A stretch of 13,142 nucleotides of DNA, taken from NCBI GenBank assembly GCA_945872375.1, contig CAMBYR010000034.1, forward strand, positions 1 through 13,142, given 5' to 3'. This DNA comes from an uncultured Blautia sp. (GTDB taxonomy: Bacteria > Bacillota > Clostridia > Lachnospirales > Lachnospiraceae). Of this stretch, positions 1-6,589 are shown piece after piece. The notes beneath the pieces were generated by a model. It saw nothing but the letters and a program-made list of their open reading frames with translations. It was not told where the DNA came from and made no database searches. Position 1 is the stretch's first letter, and the number at the start of each line of letters is the position of its first letter. A program made the position numbers and the translations under genes.

Positions 1-795
1 ATCGAATTCCGGGACATCGGTCATGGCAAGAATTTCTCCGTTCTGAGGATTCATCAGCAGGATTGAGACCCTTTCAGCCTGTTTTTCTTCCATAACCTTC
101 AGCGCTGCCTGCTGGGCAAACTCCTGAATACTGATATCCAGACTGATCTGCAGATTGTTTCCAGCCACCGGATCCTTACGGCTCTCTCCCTCCTGATCGA
201 TCTCCACGCCTCTGGCATCTGTCACGGTCAGTATTTTTCCCGGTGTCCCCTGAAGGATCTCCTCATATTTCACCTCGAGACCGATGATCCCCTGGTTATC
301 CCCTCCGGTAAAGCCCAGCACCTTCGATGCCAGAGTTCCATAGGGATAATATCTTTTGTAATCCTCATCCACCTTCACTCCGGCAAGGTTGTATTCCCGA
401 ATGGAATCACCAATGGATTTTTCCACATTTGTCTTGATTTTTTCAATCGAAGACACCTTTTCCACACGTTTTCTCACGGTCTCTTCATCCATCTCCAGTT
501 CCTTTGCCAGCACGCTGATTACCTTTTCCGGCTCCCGGATCTGGCTGTGGATCACAGAAATCGTACAGACTGTTTTATTGGCCGCCAGAACTTTCCCTTT
601 TGCATCCAGGATCTCGCCTCTCGCCGCCTTGATCGTCCGCTCTCTCTGATGAAGATCCAGTGCCTTCTCATAATAATAATCGGAACGAAATCCCATCAGA
701 TACACCAGTCTGCCCATCAGCCCCAGAAGCATGGCCGTACAGCATAGAAATACCACCCAGATTTTCTTTTTATGAAATGTTTTATTCTTCTTCAT
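1..795 (-). CDS. Class B penicillin-binding protein (FtsI/SpoVD family), N-terminal part
   Basis: This is the N-terminal 265 codons of a second class B PBP; the rest lies beyond the left window edge. A basic N-terminus (MKKNKTFHKKK) is followed by one membrane anchor at about residues 12-34. The pedestal region then shows ARGEILDAKGKVLA (the family RG-x-I-x-D-x-x-G-x-x-LA box), YYPYGTLASKVLGFTG, and GIIGLEVKYEEILQGTPG. The last visible residues, MNPQNGEILAMTDVPEFD, open the transpeptidase domain, but the SxxK, SxN and KTG catalytic motifs are not in the window. It would crosslink septal or spore-cortex peptidoglycan outside the membrane. Its place after ftsL and a first PBP matches spoVD in Bacillus, but paralogue identity (FtsI or SpoVD) needs the missing C-terminus, for example a PASTA domain. 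The ATG at 795 directly follows a run of seven T; the only SD-like bases are GGGG eight bases upstream, inside a stem-loop. Confidence 0.9.
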   Translation of the reverse strand, partial: MKKNKTFHKKKIWVVFLCCTAMLLGLMGRLVYLMGFRSDYYYEKALDLHQRERTIKAARGEILDAKGKVLAANKTVCTISVIHSQIREPEKVISVLAKELEMDEETVRKRVEKVSSIEKIKTNVEKSIGDSIREYNLAGVKVDEDYKRYYPYGTLASKVLGFTGGDNQGIIGLEVKYEEILQGTPGKILTVTDARGVEIDQEGESRKDPVAGNNLQISLDISIQEFAQQAALKVMEEKQAERVSILLMNPQNGEILAMTDVPEFD

Positions 796-850
796 AAAAA
801 AATCCCCGCCGGAGATCGTCATACTAATATATGACTTTCCCCGCCGGGGG
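796..850 (-). terminator. Terminator-like stem-loop between the two PBP genes, abutting the next start codon
   Basis: On the minus strand the 61-base gap after the upstream PBP stop contains CCCCCGG, then an inner hairpin with arms GTCATA and TATGAC (loop TATTAG), then CCGGCGGGG followed by A and seven T. CCCC pairs with GGGG and CGG with CCG, leaving GC bulged, so a rod followed by a T-run can form like an intrinsic terminator. The ATG of the next gene starts at the base after the T-run. The 10-base string CCGGCGGGGA occurs twice, 35 bases apart, flanking the inner hairpin. It may act as an attenuator that lowers expression of downstream cell-wall genes relative to ftsI, or as a structure that masks the ribosome binding site. 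This is inferred from base pairing only. Confidence 0.5.
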
Positions 851-856
851 TATGCG

Positions 857-3073
857 TTATTCCAGTCCTGCTTCTTCGTTTGTAATGCCTTCGCTTTCCA
901 TATCGTTGCCAACCAGCGGTTCCGAATCATCCTCCAAAGGAGCCGGAACACTGGTATCGGAAATCGCTTCGGGCATTTCATACATGGCCCCTCCCAGATT
1001 TTCCGATTTTTTCTTCTCACCGTTTTCGTCGTAAATATACTCCCCGTACTCGTTCATCAGATAGCCTTCTTCATCGATCCGGTTGCCCAGCATGTCGATC
1101 AGATTTCCGTCACCATCAATCAGATTTCCATCGGAATTGATATCAATTCCGGAAGGATTCTGCAGATGCCCCTGGAAGCCTTCCCACACTTCTGTTTCCG
1201 GCAGATATCCATTGCTGATTTCATCGGGAGCAATATTCAGATAAGGAAGCAGTTCACTCATGATTCCCTGGGCAATATACTGCGGGTAGGAGCTGGTTGC
1301 CTGATTATCTGTGTTTGGTTCATCTACAACTACATAAATCACCACCTGCGGATCGTCTACAGGTGCAAATCCGATAAAGGATACCAGATATTTGTTATTT
1401 CCACGGGGGAATTTTTCCGCGGTACCTGTTTTTCCGCCCGAACTGTATCCAAGAACCTTGGAATAATGGCTGGTACCTTCCAGAACACTGGATTCCATGT
1501 AGGAACGGATATTTGTAGAAATTCCGGGGGTAACCGTCTGCTTCAGCACTGTAGGCGTGATATTTTTAATGATTCCTCCATTGGAATCCTTTATGGCCGA
1601 AACAAGATGAGTCTGATAATAATAGCCGCCGTTGATGACGGAACACATGGCATTGATTTCCTGGATCATGGTACAGGTAAATCCCTGACCGAATGCGGAG
1701 CATGCAAGCTCTGTGGTTCCCATCGTATCCTGTGTATGAATGATTCCGGTGCCTTCTGATGGAAGATCAATTCCGGTTCTTGTTCCGAAATTAAACAGAC
1801 TCTGTGCTTCCAGAAACTTCTCCGCTCCCATCCTTTCCGCAATCTGCATCATACCGTCATTGCAGGAATTGGCAATGACCTGTGACAGAGTTTCTGTTCC
1901 ATGGGCATCCGGATAAACGGCACATCGGATAAAGGTATCGGCACCATAGCTCTGTCCGCCGTCACAGACAAAGGTATCGGTCGTACTGATGCTTCCTTTT
2001 TCCAGAGCTCCCGCCATAACGATCGGCTTTACAACGGATCCCGGTTCATATGCATCCGTAACACAGAAATTATTCCACATGGACGTCAGTGCAATGAATG
2101 TTTCTTCGTCATTCATTTTTGCAATTTCTTCTTCCGAATACAGATTCGAAAGGTCACGGGGTGTATTCAGATCATAACGGTCGCCTCCGTCCATGGCAAG
2201 GATTTCTCCGGTGGACGGATCTTCCACGATGACACCCACATTTTTGGCGCCCATCGCTTCGTTAAAGGCGTTTACCCATTTTTCCACGATCTGCTGCGCT
2301 CCCACGTCCAGAGTGGTCTGGATGGTATTTCCGGTGGTTGGTTCGATAATCGTCTGTTCCACATTGGAATCATTGTTAAAATATCCGTATCTGCGGCCGT
2401 CCGCTCCGGTCAGTGTACTGTTGTAATACCCCTCCAGACCAGTATCTGCCGTATCACGGCTCAGTGTAAAACCTATGGTATCACAGGCAAGTTCATTAAA
2501 CGGATAGCTTCTGTGATAATCCTCCTCAAACCAGATTCCCTTCACAAGCTGACGTTCCTTTGCCTGCTCTGCCGTAAGCCCATCCTGAACGGTCTGTTCC
2601 GTATATTCCTCAAATGCTTTTTTGGAATCCAGCGGCAGTTCCTTTTTCAGGATCTGATACTGACTTTCCGCCGTAGCCGGATCGGTAAGCCGGGTCCGGA
2701 TATCGGTTTCATCCAGCCCAAGGATATCCGTCAGCGCTCTGATGGTAGGTTCCACATAATCAGAGTCGGAATTCACCACCTTGCAGTCCAGAATCACATT
2801 ATACACTTTTTTGCTGGTTGCCAGGAGATTTCCGTTTCGGTCGTAAATATCTCCCCGTTTTGCCGGAAGCGTTTTATTTTCGTATTTCTGCTGGGCCTGC
2901 GCAAGAACCAGACGTTTGTATTTATTTCCGCTTCTTACATTAATATAGGTCAGTGCACCTGTTAAAACACCTAAAGCCAGCAGTACCAAGCCAAAAAGCA
3001 CTGCCAGCTTTTTTTTCATATAGGAGCTGATTCTCCTCTGCGGTTTTCTTTTTTCCTGATTTTTTCCTTTCAA
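857..3073 (-). CDS. ftsI: Class B penicillin-binding protein, septal D,D-transpeptidase (FtsI/PBP2B-like)
   Basis: This complete monofunctional transpeptidase makes peptide crosslinks at the septum. Counted from the start chosen here (738 aa) it has a basic cytoplasmic tail, one membrane anchor at about residues 22-44, a pedestal with KRGDIYDRNGNLLA, and a transpeptidase domain. The domain carries all catalytic motifs: SVVK (nucleophile Ser346), SCN (Ser403) and KTGTAEK (Lys548). No PASTA domain follows; instead there is a heptad-repeat, acidic tail. Start choice: a TTG at 3073 lies four bases after the ftsL stop and has AGGTGAG just upstream. An in-frame ATG at 3100 overlaps ftsL by 23 bases but has no well-spaced ribosome binding site. 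An ATG at 3019 would remove the basic tail. The position after ftsL fits pbpB/ftsI; assignment against spoVD is by order only. Confidence 0.92.
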   Translation of the reverse strand: MKGKNQEKRKPQRRISSYMKKKLAVLFGLVLLALGVLTGALTYINVRSGNKYKRLVLAQAQQKYENKTLPAKRGDIYDRNGNLLATSKKVYNVILDCKVVNSDSDYVEPTIRALTDILGLDETDIRTRLTDPATAESQYQILKKELPLDSKKAFEEYTEQTVQDGLTAEQAKERQLVKGIWFEEDYHRSYPFNELACDTIGFTLSRDTADTGLEGYYNSTLTGADGRRYGYFNNDSNVEQTIIEPTTGNTIQTTLDVGAQQIVEKWVNAFNEAMGAKNVGVIVEDPSTGEILAMDGGDRYDLNTPRDLSNLYSEEEIAKMNDEETFIALTSMWNNFCVTDAYEPGSVVKPIVMAGALEKGSISTTDTFVCDGGQSYGADTFIRCAVYPDAHGTETLSQVIANSCNDGMMQIAERMGAEKFLEAQSLFNFGTRTGIDLPSEGTGIIHTQDTMGTTELACSAFGQGFTCTMIQEINAMCSVINGGYYYQTHLVSAIKDSNGGIIKNITPTVLKQTVTPGISTNIRSYMESSVLEGTSHYSKVLGYSSGGKTGTAEKFPRGNNKYLVSFIGFAPVDDPQVVIYVVVDEPNTDNQATSSYPQYIAQGIMSELLPYLNIAPDEISNGYLPETEVWEGFQGHLQNPSGIDINSDGNLIDGDGNLIDMLGNRIDEEGYLMNEYGEYIYDENGEKKKSENLGGAMYEMPEAISDTSVPAPLEDDSEPLVGNDMESEGITNEEAGLE
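1016..1150 (-). repeat. Six-unit heptad repeat coding for a Gly-Asn-x-Ile-Asp tail of the PBP
   Basis: Near the C-terminus of the first PBP, glycine recurs every seven residues over six units: GIDINSD, GNLIDGD, GNLIDML, GNRIDEE, GYLMNEY, GEYIYDEN, then GEKKK. The DNA behind it is a degenerate 21-base tandem repeat. The first units resemble the D-x-N-x-D-G pattern of EF-hand or dockerin calcium loops, with an Asp rather than Glu at position 12. It sits outside the membrane after the transpeptidase domain, where other members of the family carry PASTA domains. About 50 acidic residues follow it to the end of the protein. Confidence 0.8.
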
Positions 3074-3077
3074 AAAC

Positions 3078-3653
3078 TCACCTGCCTGATTCAGGAACAT
3101 CCTGATACTGTCTCACATAACTGCTGTTTTCTGTTTCGTATGTCATCTTCTGTTCGTCTGTGGGATATCTCATTCCAAGACGGCCAATGGCAATTTTCTT
3201 AATCTCATTCAGATCTATGGTAGAAAGAACCTGGCTTTCATATGCATCATTTTCTTCCTTCAGGTCTGTAAGCTGAGATTCCAGGGACGCCACTACAGAC
3301 ATCTGTGCTGTCACCTCATTTTTGAGCTGCAGAAAATGAATGCAGAAAAAAAGCACCGCTGCCGATACGACCGACAGGAAAATCACAAATCCCGGCCCCA
3401 TGTTCAGCGCTCTTTCTCTATTCTGCTGTGTCTGCCGGCTTAGCTGTCTGGTACGGGCAGCTTCCGCTGCAAGCGCTTCGGCCTGTCTCTGTGCTTTTGC
3501 CTTTTTCGCAACAGCCTGCTGGCGGGAAGGATTTTTTCTGTCCGGTACCTCCTGGAGTCTTCTGGCGGTATTTCCCTCTACATAGACTCTCCGACCGGAT
3601 GCCGAATGATAATTTCTTCTTCGTGTAGTTGTCGGTCTGCCTCTGTCTGCCAT
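3078..3653 (-). CDS. ftsL: Cell division protein FtsL-like, with a long cytoplasmic tail
   Basis: This 191-aa bitopic protein fits FtsL, which with DivIC and DivIB (FtsB and FtsQ) scaffolds the septal synthase FtsW-FtsI. Residues 1-86 are basic and Gln/Ala/Arg-rich and have no membrane segment. One helix spans about 87-109 (GPGFVIFLSVV onward). A predicted coiled coil covers about 110-145, followed by LNEIKKIAIGRLGMRYPTDE, a typical FtsL/DivIC-family C-terminal stretch. The ATG at 3653 has GTGAGG six bases upstream; a TTG six codons earlier is open but has no better site. It lies 24 bases after rsmH and its stop is inside the start region of the next PBP, suggesting coupled translation. FtsL sequences are poorly conserved, so the call rests on topology and position between rsmH and a PBP. 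Confidence 0.85.
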   Translation of the reverse strand: MADRGRPTTTRRRNYHSASGRRVYVEGNTARRLQEVPDRKNPSRQQAVAKKAKAQRQAEALAAEAARTRQLSRQTQQNRERALNMGPGFVIFLSVVSAAVLFFCIHFLQLKNEVTAQMSVVASLESQLTDLKEENDAYESQVLSTIDLNEIKKIAIGRLGMRYPTDEQKMTYETENSSYVRQYQDVPESGR

Positions 3654-3677
3654 GTTTCGCCTCACTATCAATTCTCG

Positions 3678-4616
3678 TTACAATTTACGTTCAAAAATCC
3701 GAAGCTTCGCACTCTTGGAACGCGGATTTTCTTCCATTTCCTGCTCGCCCGGGAGGATCGGCTTTCTTGTGACCACCGTTCCCTTTGATTTGTTTCCACA
3801 TACACAAACCGGAAGCTTTGGCGGACATGTACATGGATTTTCATTTTTTCTGAAAATGGTTTTCACGATCCTGTCTTCCAGTGAATGAAAGGTGATGATG
3901 CAGATTCGTCCGCCGTCATCCAGAAGATCGATCATTCCGTCCAGAGAATCCCGAAGTACTTCCAGTTCCCGGTTCAGCTCAATACGAATAGCCTGGAACG
4001 TCCGTTTTGCCGGATGACCGCCGGTGGCCTGGATTTTCATCGGAATTGCGTGTCGTATAATTTCCGTTAACTGCCCTGTGGTCTCAATGGGTGCTTCCTG
4101 TCTGGCAGCAACGATATGTTTTGCTATGTTTTTTGCGAATTTATCTTCACCGTAATCTCGAATGATACGGTACAGTTCTTTTTCTTCATAACCGTTGACA
4201 ATGTCACTGGCTGTCTGCGTCTGTCTCTGATCCATGCGCATGTCCAGAGGAGCATCCGTGCGGTAGGTAAAGCCTCGTTCTTCATTGTCCAGCTGGTAGG
4301 AAGAAACACCCAGATCGAGTAATATTCCGTCTACGTGATGAATTCCGCGTGCTTTCAGCTCATTCGCCATGTAACAATAATTGCTGCGAATGATCGTTGC
4401 CTTGTCACTAAAGGCAGCCAGCCTCTCACTCGCAGCAATTATTGCATCCTGGTCCTGATCTATGCCAATAAATCTCCCCTTGGCAGAAAGTTTCTCACAT
4501 ACCCTGAGGGCATGTCCCGCGCCTCCTAAAGTTCCATCCACGTAGATTCCATCCGGCCTAACCCTTAAGCCCTGAATAGTTTCTTCCAGTAATACAGATT
4601 TGTGTTTGAATTCCAT
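3678..4616 (-). CDS. rsmH: 16S rRNA (cytosine1402-N4)-methyltransferase RsmH
   Basis: RsmH (MraW) uses S-adenosylmethionine to methylate N4 of C1402 in the decoding centre of 16S rRNA. The 312-aa length is normal. Visible motifs are the SAM loop DGTLGGAGH (27-35), GIDQDQDA (51-58), LLDLGVSSYQLD (99-110), RGFTYRTDAPLDMRMD, the helix RTFQAIRIELNRELEVL, ITFHSLEDRIVK, the Cys cluster CTCPPKLPVCVCG, and the C-terminal SKSAKLRIFERKL. The ATG at 4616 is chosen because AGGAG sits six bases upstream; a TTG nine codons earlier is also open but precedes that site and adds non-conserved residues. It follows mraZ by 35 bases in the standard dcw order, so it should be co-transcribed with mraZ and under MraZ control. 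Confidence 0.97.
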   Translation of the reverse strand: MEFKHKSVLLEETIQGLRVRPDGIYVDGTLGGAGHALRVCEKLSAKGRFIGIDQDQDAIIAASERLAAFSDKATIIRSNYCYMANELKARGIHHVDGILLDLGVSSYQLDNEERGFTYRTDAPLDMRMDQRQTQTASDIVNGYEEKELYRIIRDYGEDKFAKNIAKHIVAARQEAPIETTGQLTEIIRHAIPMKIQATGGHPAKRTFQAIRIELNRELEVLRDSLDGMIDLLDDGGRICIITFHSLEDRIVKTIFRKNENPCTCPPKLPVCVCGNKSKGTVVTRKPILPGEQEMEENPRSKSAKLRIFERKL

Positions 4617-4651
4617 ATCCGTCTCCTGAGGGATTTCTTTCAAGCGTCATA

Positions 4652-5083
4652 CTAAATGGTGATACCCATGTCCTGCATTCCTTCTGCAATGGCATCCATA
4701 TCATCATAATTGCTGTTTTCGCTCCACTTTTCCTTGCTCCAGACTTCAATGCGGTTCAGGTTTCCTGTGAGCACCACATCTTTGTCCAGGCCGGCAAATT
4801 CCCGCAGTGTCTGTGGAACAAGTATTCTCCCCTGCTTGTCCAGTTCACAATCTGCAGCACCTGCCACAAAGAATCGTGAGAAGGTTCTTGCGTTTTTATT
4901 CGTAAGTGGTAAGGCTCTGAGTTTCAGTTCGAAGGCTTCCCATTCTTCCATGGGAAACAGGAAAAGACAGCCATCCAGCCCCTTCGTCAGGACAAACTTT
5001 TCCCCTAAAAGTTCCCTGAATTTGGAAGGGATAATCAAACGCCCCTTCGCGTCGATTGTATGATTGTATTCTCCCTTAAACAT
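4652..5083 (-). CDS. mraZ: Transcriptional regulator MraZ
   Basis: MraZ is a DNA-binding protein that forms rings of swapped-hairpin AbrB-like units and controls its own dcw operon. The 143-aa length is typical. The two tandem MraZ/SpoVT-AbrB units are visible: the first with NHTIDAKGRLIIPSKFRELL (about 7-26), the second with CELDKQGRILVPQTLREFAG (about 79-98). The ATG at 5083 has GGAGAG about four bases upstream. It is the first gene of the dcw block, preceded by a 330-base gap holding a candidate promoter and phased TGG repeats that look like its own operator. In Escherichia coli and mycoplasmas MraZ binds such repeats; the sign of the effect (repression or activation) differs among species and cannot be read here. 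Confidence 0.97.
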   Translation of the reverse strand: MFKGEYNHTIDAKGRLIIPSKFRELLGEKFVLTKGLDGCLFLFPMEEWEAFELKLRALPLTNKNARTFSRFFVAGAADCELDKQGRILVPQTLREFAGLDKDVVLTGNLNRIEVWSKEKWSENSNYDDMDAIAEGMQDMGITI

Positions 5084-5161
5084 TCGACTCTCCTACTCTC
5101 AGAATCTGCGAATCTCCCCTTCGCGTTCCTGATGTTTGATGGATTTCTGGTATGATGTCCT

Positions 5162-5216
5162 CCATCACCCACCACCATTCTCCACTTTCTACCACTTATG
5201 AACCCATTCTAACCCA
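5162..5216 (-). promoter_or_regulatory. MraZ-box operator: six TGG boxes phased by 10 bp
   Basis: On the minus strand, TGG begins at 5216, 5206, 5194, 5184, 5174 and 5164. The steps are 10, 12, 10, 10 and 10 bases. The first two boxes read ATGGGTT and the next two AAGTGG. Known MraZ operators are direct repeats with TGGG or AAAGTG cores spaced about one helical turn, bound by the MraZ ring. The first two boxes overlap the predicted -10 element and the others lie in the initially transcribed region, which suits autoregulation. Extra TGG triplets at 5177 and 5171 blur the last boxes. Confidence 0.75.
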
Positions 5217-5234
5217 TTTAAAGTAAAAAAACAA
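5206..5234 (-). promoter_or_regulatory. Candidate sigma-A promoter of the mraZ (dcw) operon
   Basis: On the minus strand TTGTTT (5234-5229) and TAGAAT (5211-5206) are separated by 17 bases. The -10 matches TATAAT at five of six positions; the -35 matches TTGACA at three. The -10 overlaps the second MraZ box. A start near 5199 would give a leader of about 115 nt. It was found by eye from consensus matching. Confidence 0.55.
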
Positions 5235-5252
5235 GTGGGAATATGAGATTTC

Positions 5253-5269
5253 ATAATTTTGTAAATTAT
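5253..5269. repeat. AT-rich perfect palindrome upstream of the mraZ promoter
   Basis: ATAATTT, three bases, AAATTAT forms a perfect 7-bp inverted repeat. It sits about 18 bases upstream of the candidate -35. It could be an UP-like AT tract, a regulator site, or chance in an AT-rich stretch; I do not recognise a known operator. Confidence 0.4.
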
Positions 5270-5316
5270 TGGAAAGCGCCAAAAAAGCCGTTTTCCTCCT
5301 TTCAAAGCACACTTTC

Positions 5317-5365
5317 AAAAAAGAAAAAGCAGAAATACCTTCACATTCCATGAAAATATTTCTGC
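5317..5365 (-). terminator. Rho-independent terminator of the ychF-lgt unit
   Basis: On the minus strand GCAGAAATA (5365-5357) pairs perfectly with TATTTCTGC (5337-5329). A further TTCA/TGAA pairing inside extends the hairpin. It is followed at once by TTTTTCTTTTTT (5328-5317). It lies about 50 bases past the lgt stop and isolates the mraZ promoter from upstream transcription. Confidence 0.8.
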
Positions 5366-5383
5366 CTGATTCATCCATTTATC

Positions 5384-5410
5384 GTAACTGTTCATTGCCT
5401 TCACAGTTAC
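5384..5410. repeat. Repeated 27-nt hairpin, copy 1 (after lgt)
   Basis: GTAACTGT and ACAGTTAC form a perfect 8-bp stem with an 11-base loop, three bases past the lgt stop codon. No T-run follows. It matches the element at 7762-7788 at 20 of 27 positions, and the stem differences are compensated on both arms. It may be a 3'-end stabiliser or a member of a short dispersed palindrome family. Confidence 0.6.
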
Positions 5411-5413
5411 CAT

Positions 5414-6577
5414 TTATTCTTTTTTTGTTTCCTCTGCTTCTGAAGAAGTCCCGGTTTCTTCTGCTTCGGAAGGCATCTCCGTTTCCTCTCCTTCAGAGGG
5501 TATCCCGGTTTCTTCCTCCTTCACTTCTTTTTCGGTCTCTTCCTTCATACGTTCCGACGGAAGCCTGCCGTCCCACTCTTCCTCCGGTTCTTCCTCCGCA
5601 GCCTTTGCCTGCTGTTCCTGCTCCAGACGTTTCTGCTTCTCCTGCTCCAGTCTGTCCATTTCGGCCTCTGCTTCTTCCTCCGCCGCGTAAAAAGCTTCCC
5701 GCCTCCGGCGTCTTGCCTCTGCACGTTTCTTTTCCATCGCACGGCGCACCATCGCTTCCGTTCCGAAAAACAGGAACAGGAAAATGGAAATTCCAAGGGA
5801 AAACGGAAGCTTCGTGCCCGGAATCAAAAGCTTATCCGTGCGAAGCCATTCCATGAAGCAGCGGATCAGACCATACAGTGCCAGATACCGCATGAAAATC
5901 TCACCCTGGAACTTTTTTCGTCTCCTGCTTCCCAGAAGAAACAGTAAAAGTATCAGGCAGAGCACACTTTCGTACAAAAATACCGGATGTGCCTGTATGT
6001 AAGAGGTTCCGTCTATCGTCACCAGATTTTCCCGCATCAGTGCGGAAACCTCTCCGGAACGCACCGATGACAGCGGCATCTGCATGGCAAAATAGCTGTC
6101 CGTATATTCCCCGAAGGATTCCCGGTTGAAAAAATCTCCCCATCTTCCCACGATCTGCGCTGTGAGAAGTCCGATGCAGGCAGTATCCGCCATCTTTGCG
6201 AAGGAGCATTTGCTGAGCTTACAGAAAATTGCCGCACCAGCCACTCCTCCCAGAAGTCCTCCATAAAACGAAAGACCTCCGTTTCGGATATTGATGATTT
6301 CCTGAATATCGCTTTTGTACAGGCCCCAGTTCAGGAGTACATACACCATCCGCGCACCGACAACTCCAAGAAGAATGGACGGGATGCACATTCCAAGAAG
6401 CTGATTGGGATTCTGGCCCCGGCGTTTTCCTTCCAGCAGCATCAGAAAAATCCCGAGAAGCATTCCCGCTCCGATAAGGATTCCATAAATTGTAAGTTCA
6501 AATCCTGCAATCTTCAGAGCCCGCGGCACATATTCCAGTACGATTCCAGGATTCGGAAAACGAATTGACATATCCAT
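5414..6577 (-). CDS. lgt: Prolipoprotein diacylglyceryl transferase Lgt, with acidic C-terminal extension
   Basis: Lgt moves diacylglycerol from phosphatidylglycerol to the lipobox Cys of prolipoproteins at the membrane. Several hydrophobic segments fill residues 20-272. Motifs include GARMVYVLL (74-82), the loop GGLSFYGGL (Tyr where proteobacteria have His, as is usual in Firmicutes), GRWGDFFNRESFG (144-156), HPVFLYES (197-204) and GLIRCFMEWLRTDKL (236-250). The signature normally reads GRxGN; here position 148 is Asp. Typical Lgt is about 270-300 aa. This one has 387 aa because residues 279-387 form a cytoplasmic, Lys/Arg- then Glu-rich probable coiled coil ending in nine-residue repeats. 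AGGTG lies four bases before the ATG at 6577; a second ATG two codons later is possible. It follows ychF by 12 bases, so it probably shares its transcript. Confidence 0.95.
   Translation of the reverse strand: MDMSIRFPNPGIVLEYVPRALKIAGFELTIYGILIGAGMLLGIFLMLLEGKRRGQNPNQLLGMCIPSILLGVVGARMVYVLLNWGLYKSDIQEIINIRNGGLSFYGGLLGGVAGAAIFCKLSKCSFAKMADTACIGLLTAQIVGRWGDFFNRESFGEYTDSYFAMQMPLSSVRSGEVSALMRENLVTIDGTSYIQAHPVFLYESVLCLILLLFLLGSRRRKKFQGEIFMRYLALYGLIRCFMEWLRTDKLLIPGTKLPFSLGISIFLFLFFGTEAMVRRAMEKKRAEARRRRREAFYAAEEEAEAEMDRLEQEKQKRLEQEQQAKAAEEEPEEEWDGRLPSERMKEETEKEVKEEETGIPSEGEETEMPSEAEETGTSSEAEETKKE
5417..5515 (-). repeat. 27-bp tandem repeat coding for the Glu-rich Lgt tail
   Basis: Lgt residues 355-387 read EETGIPSEG, EETEMPSEA, EETGTSSEA, EETKKE: three full nonapeptides and a partial fourth. 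The DNA is a degenerate 27-base tandem repeat ending at the stop codon. Copy number probably varies between strains by slippage. Confidence 0.8.
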
Positions 6578-6589
6578 AAAACACCTGTT

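Larger units (their letters stand above)
5084..5413. other. Intergenic region between lgt and mraZ: terminator, promoter, operator and 5' leader
   Basis: This 330-base gap has no convincing gene. From the lgt side it holds a repeated hairpin (5384-5410), an intrinsic terminator (5317-5365), an orphan SD-like string (5295-5303), an AT-rich palindrome (5253-5269), a sigma-A-type promoter (5206-5234) and six phased MraZ boxes (5162-5216). The predicted mraZ leader is roughly 115 nt. Within it a weak hairpin with arms GCGAA and TTCGC (5108-5124) carries GGGGAGA in its loop. A 28-codon ORF starting at TTG 5282 overlaps the promoter and is not called as a gene. Confidence 0.8.

Noticed and set aside
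838..850. A perfect long inverted repeat between the PBP genes
   Set aside because: On careful reading the GC-rich arms are direct repeats of a near-palindrome; pairing is only 4 plus 3 bp with a two-base bulge, so the terminator call was lowered.
1901..2965. Plus-strand open frame of 354 codons
   Set aside because: Antisense to the PBP transpeptidase gene; composition is that of a reverse-strand shadow and there is no plausible product.
5269..5856. Plus-strand open frame of 195 codons starting in the lgt-mraZ gap
   Set aside because: Most of it is the complement of the Glu-rich Lgt tail, giving Pro/Leu/Ser-rich low-complexity protein; its 5' part reads through the terminator.
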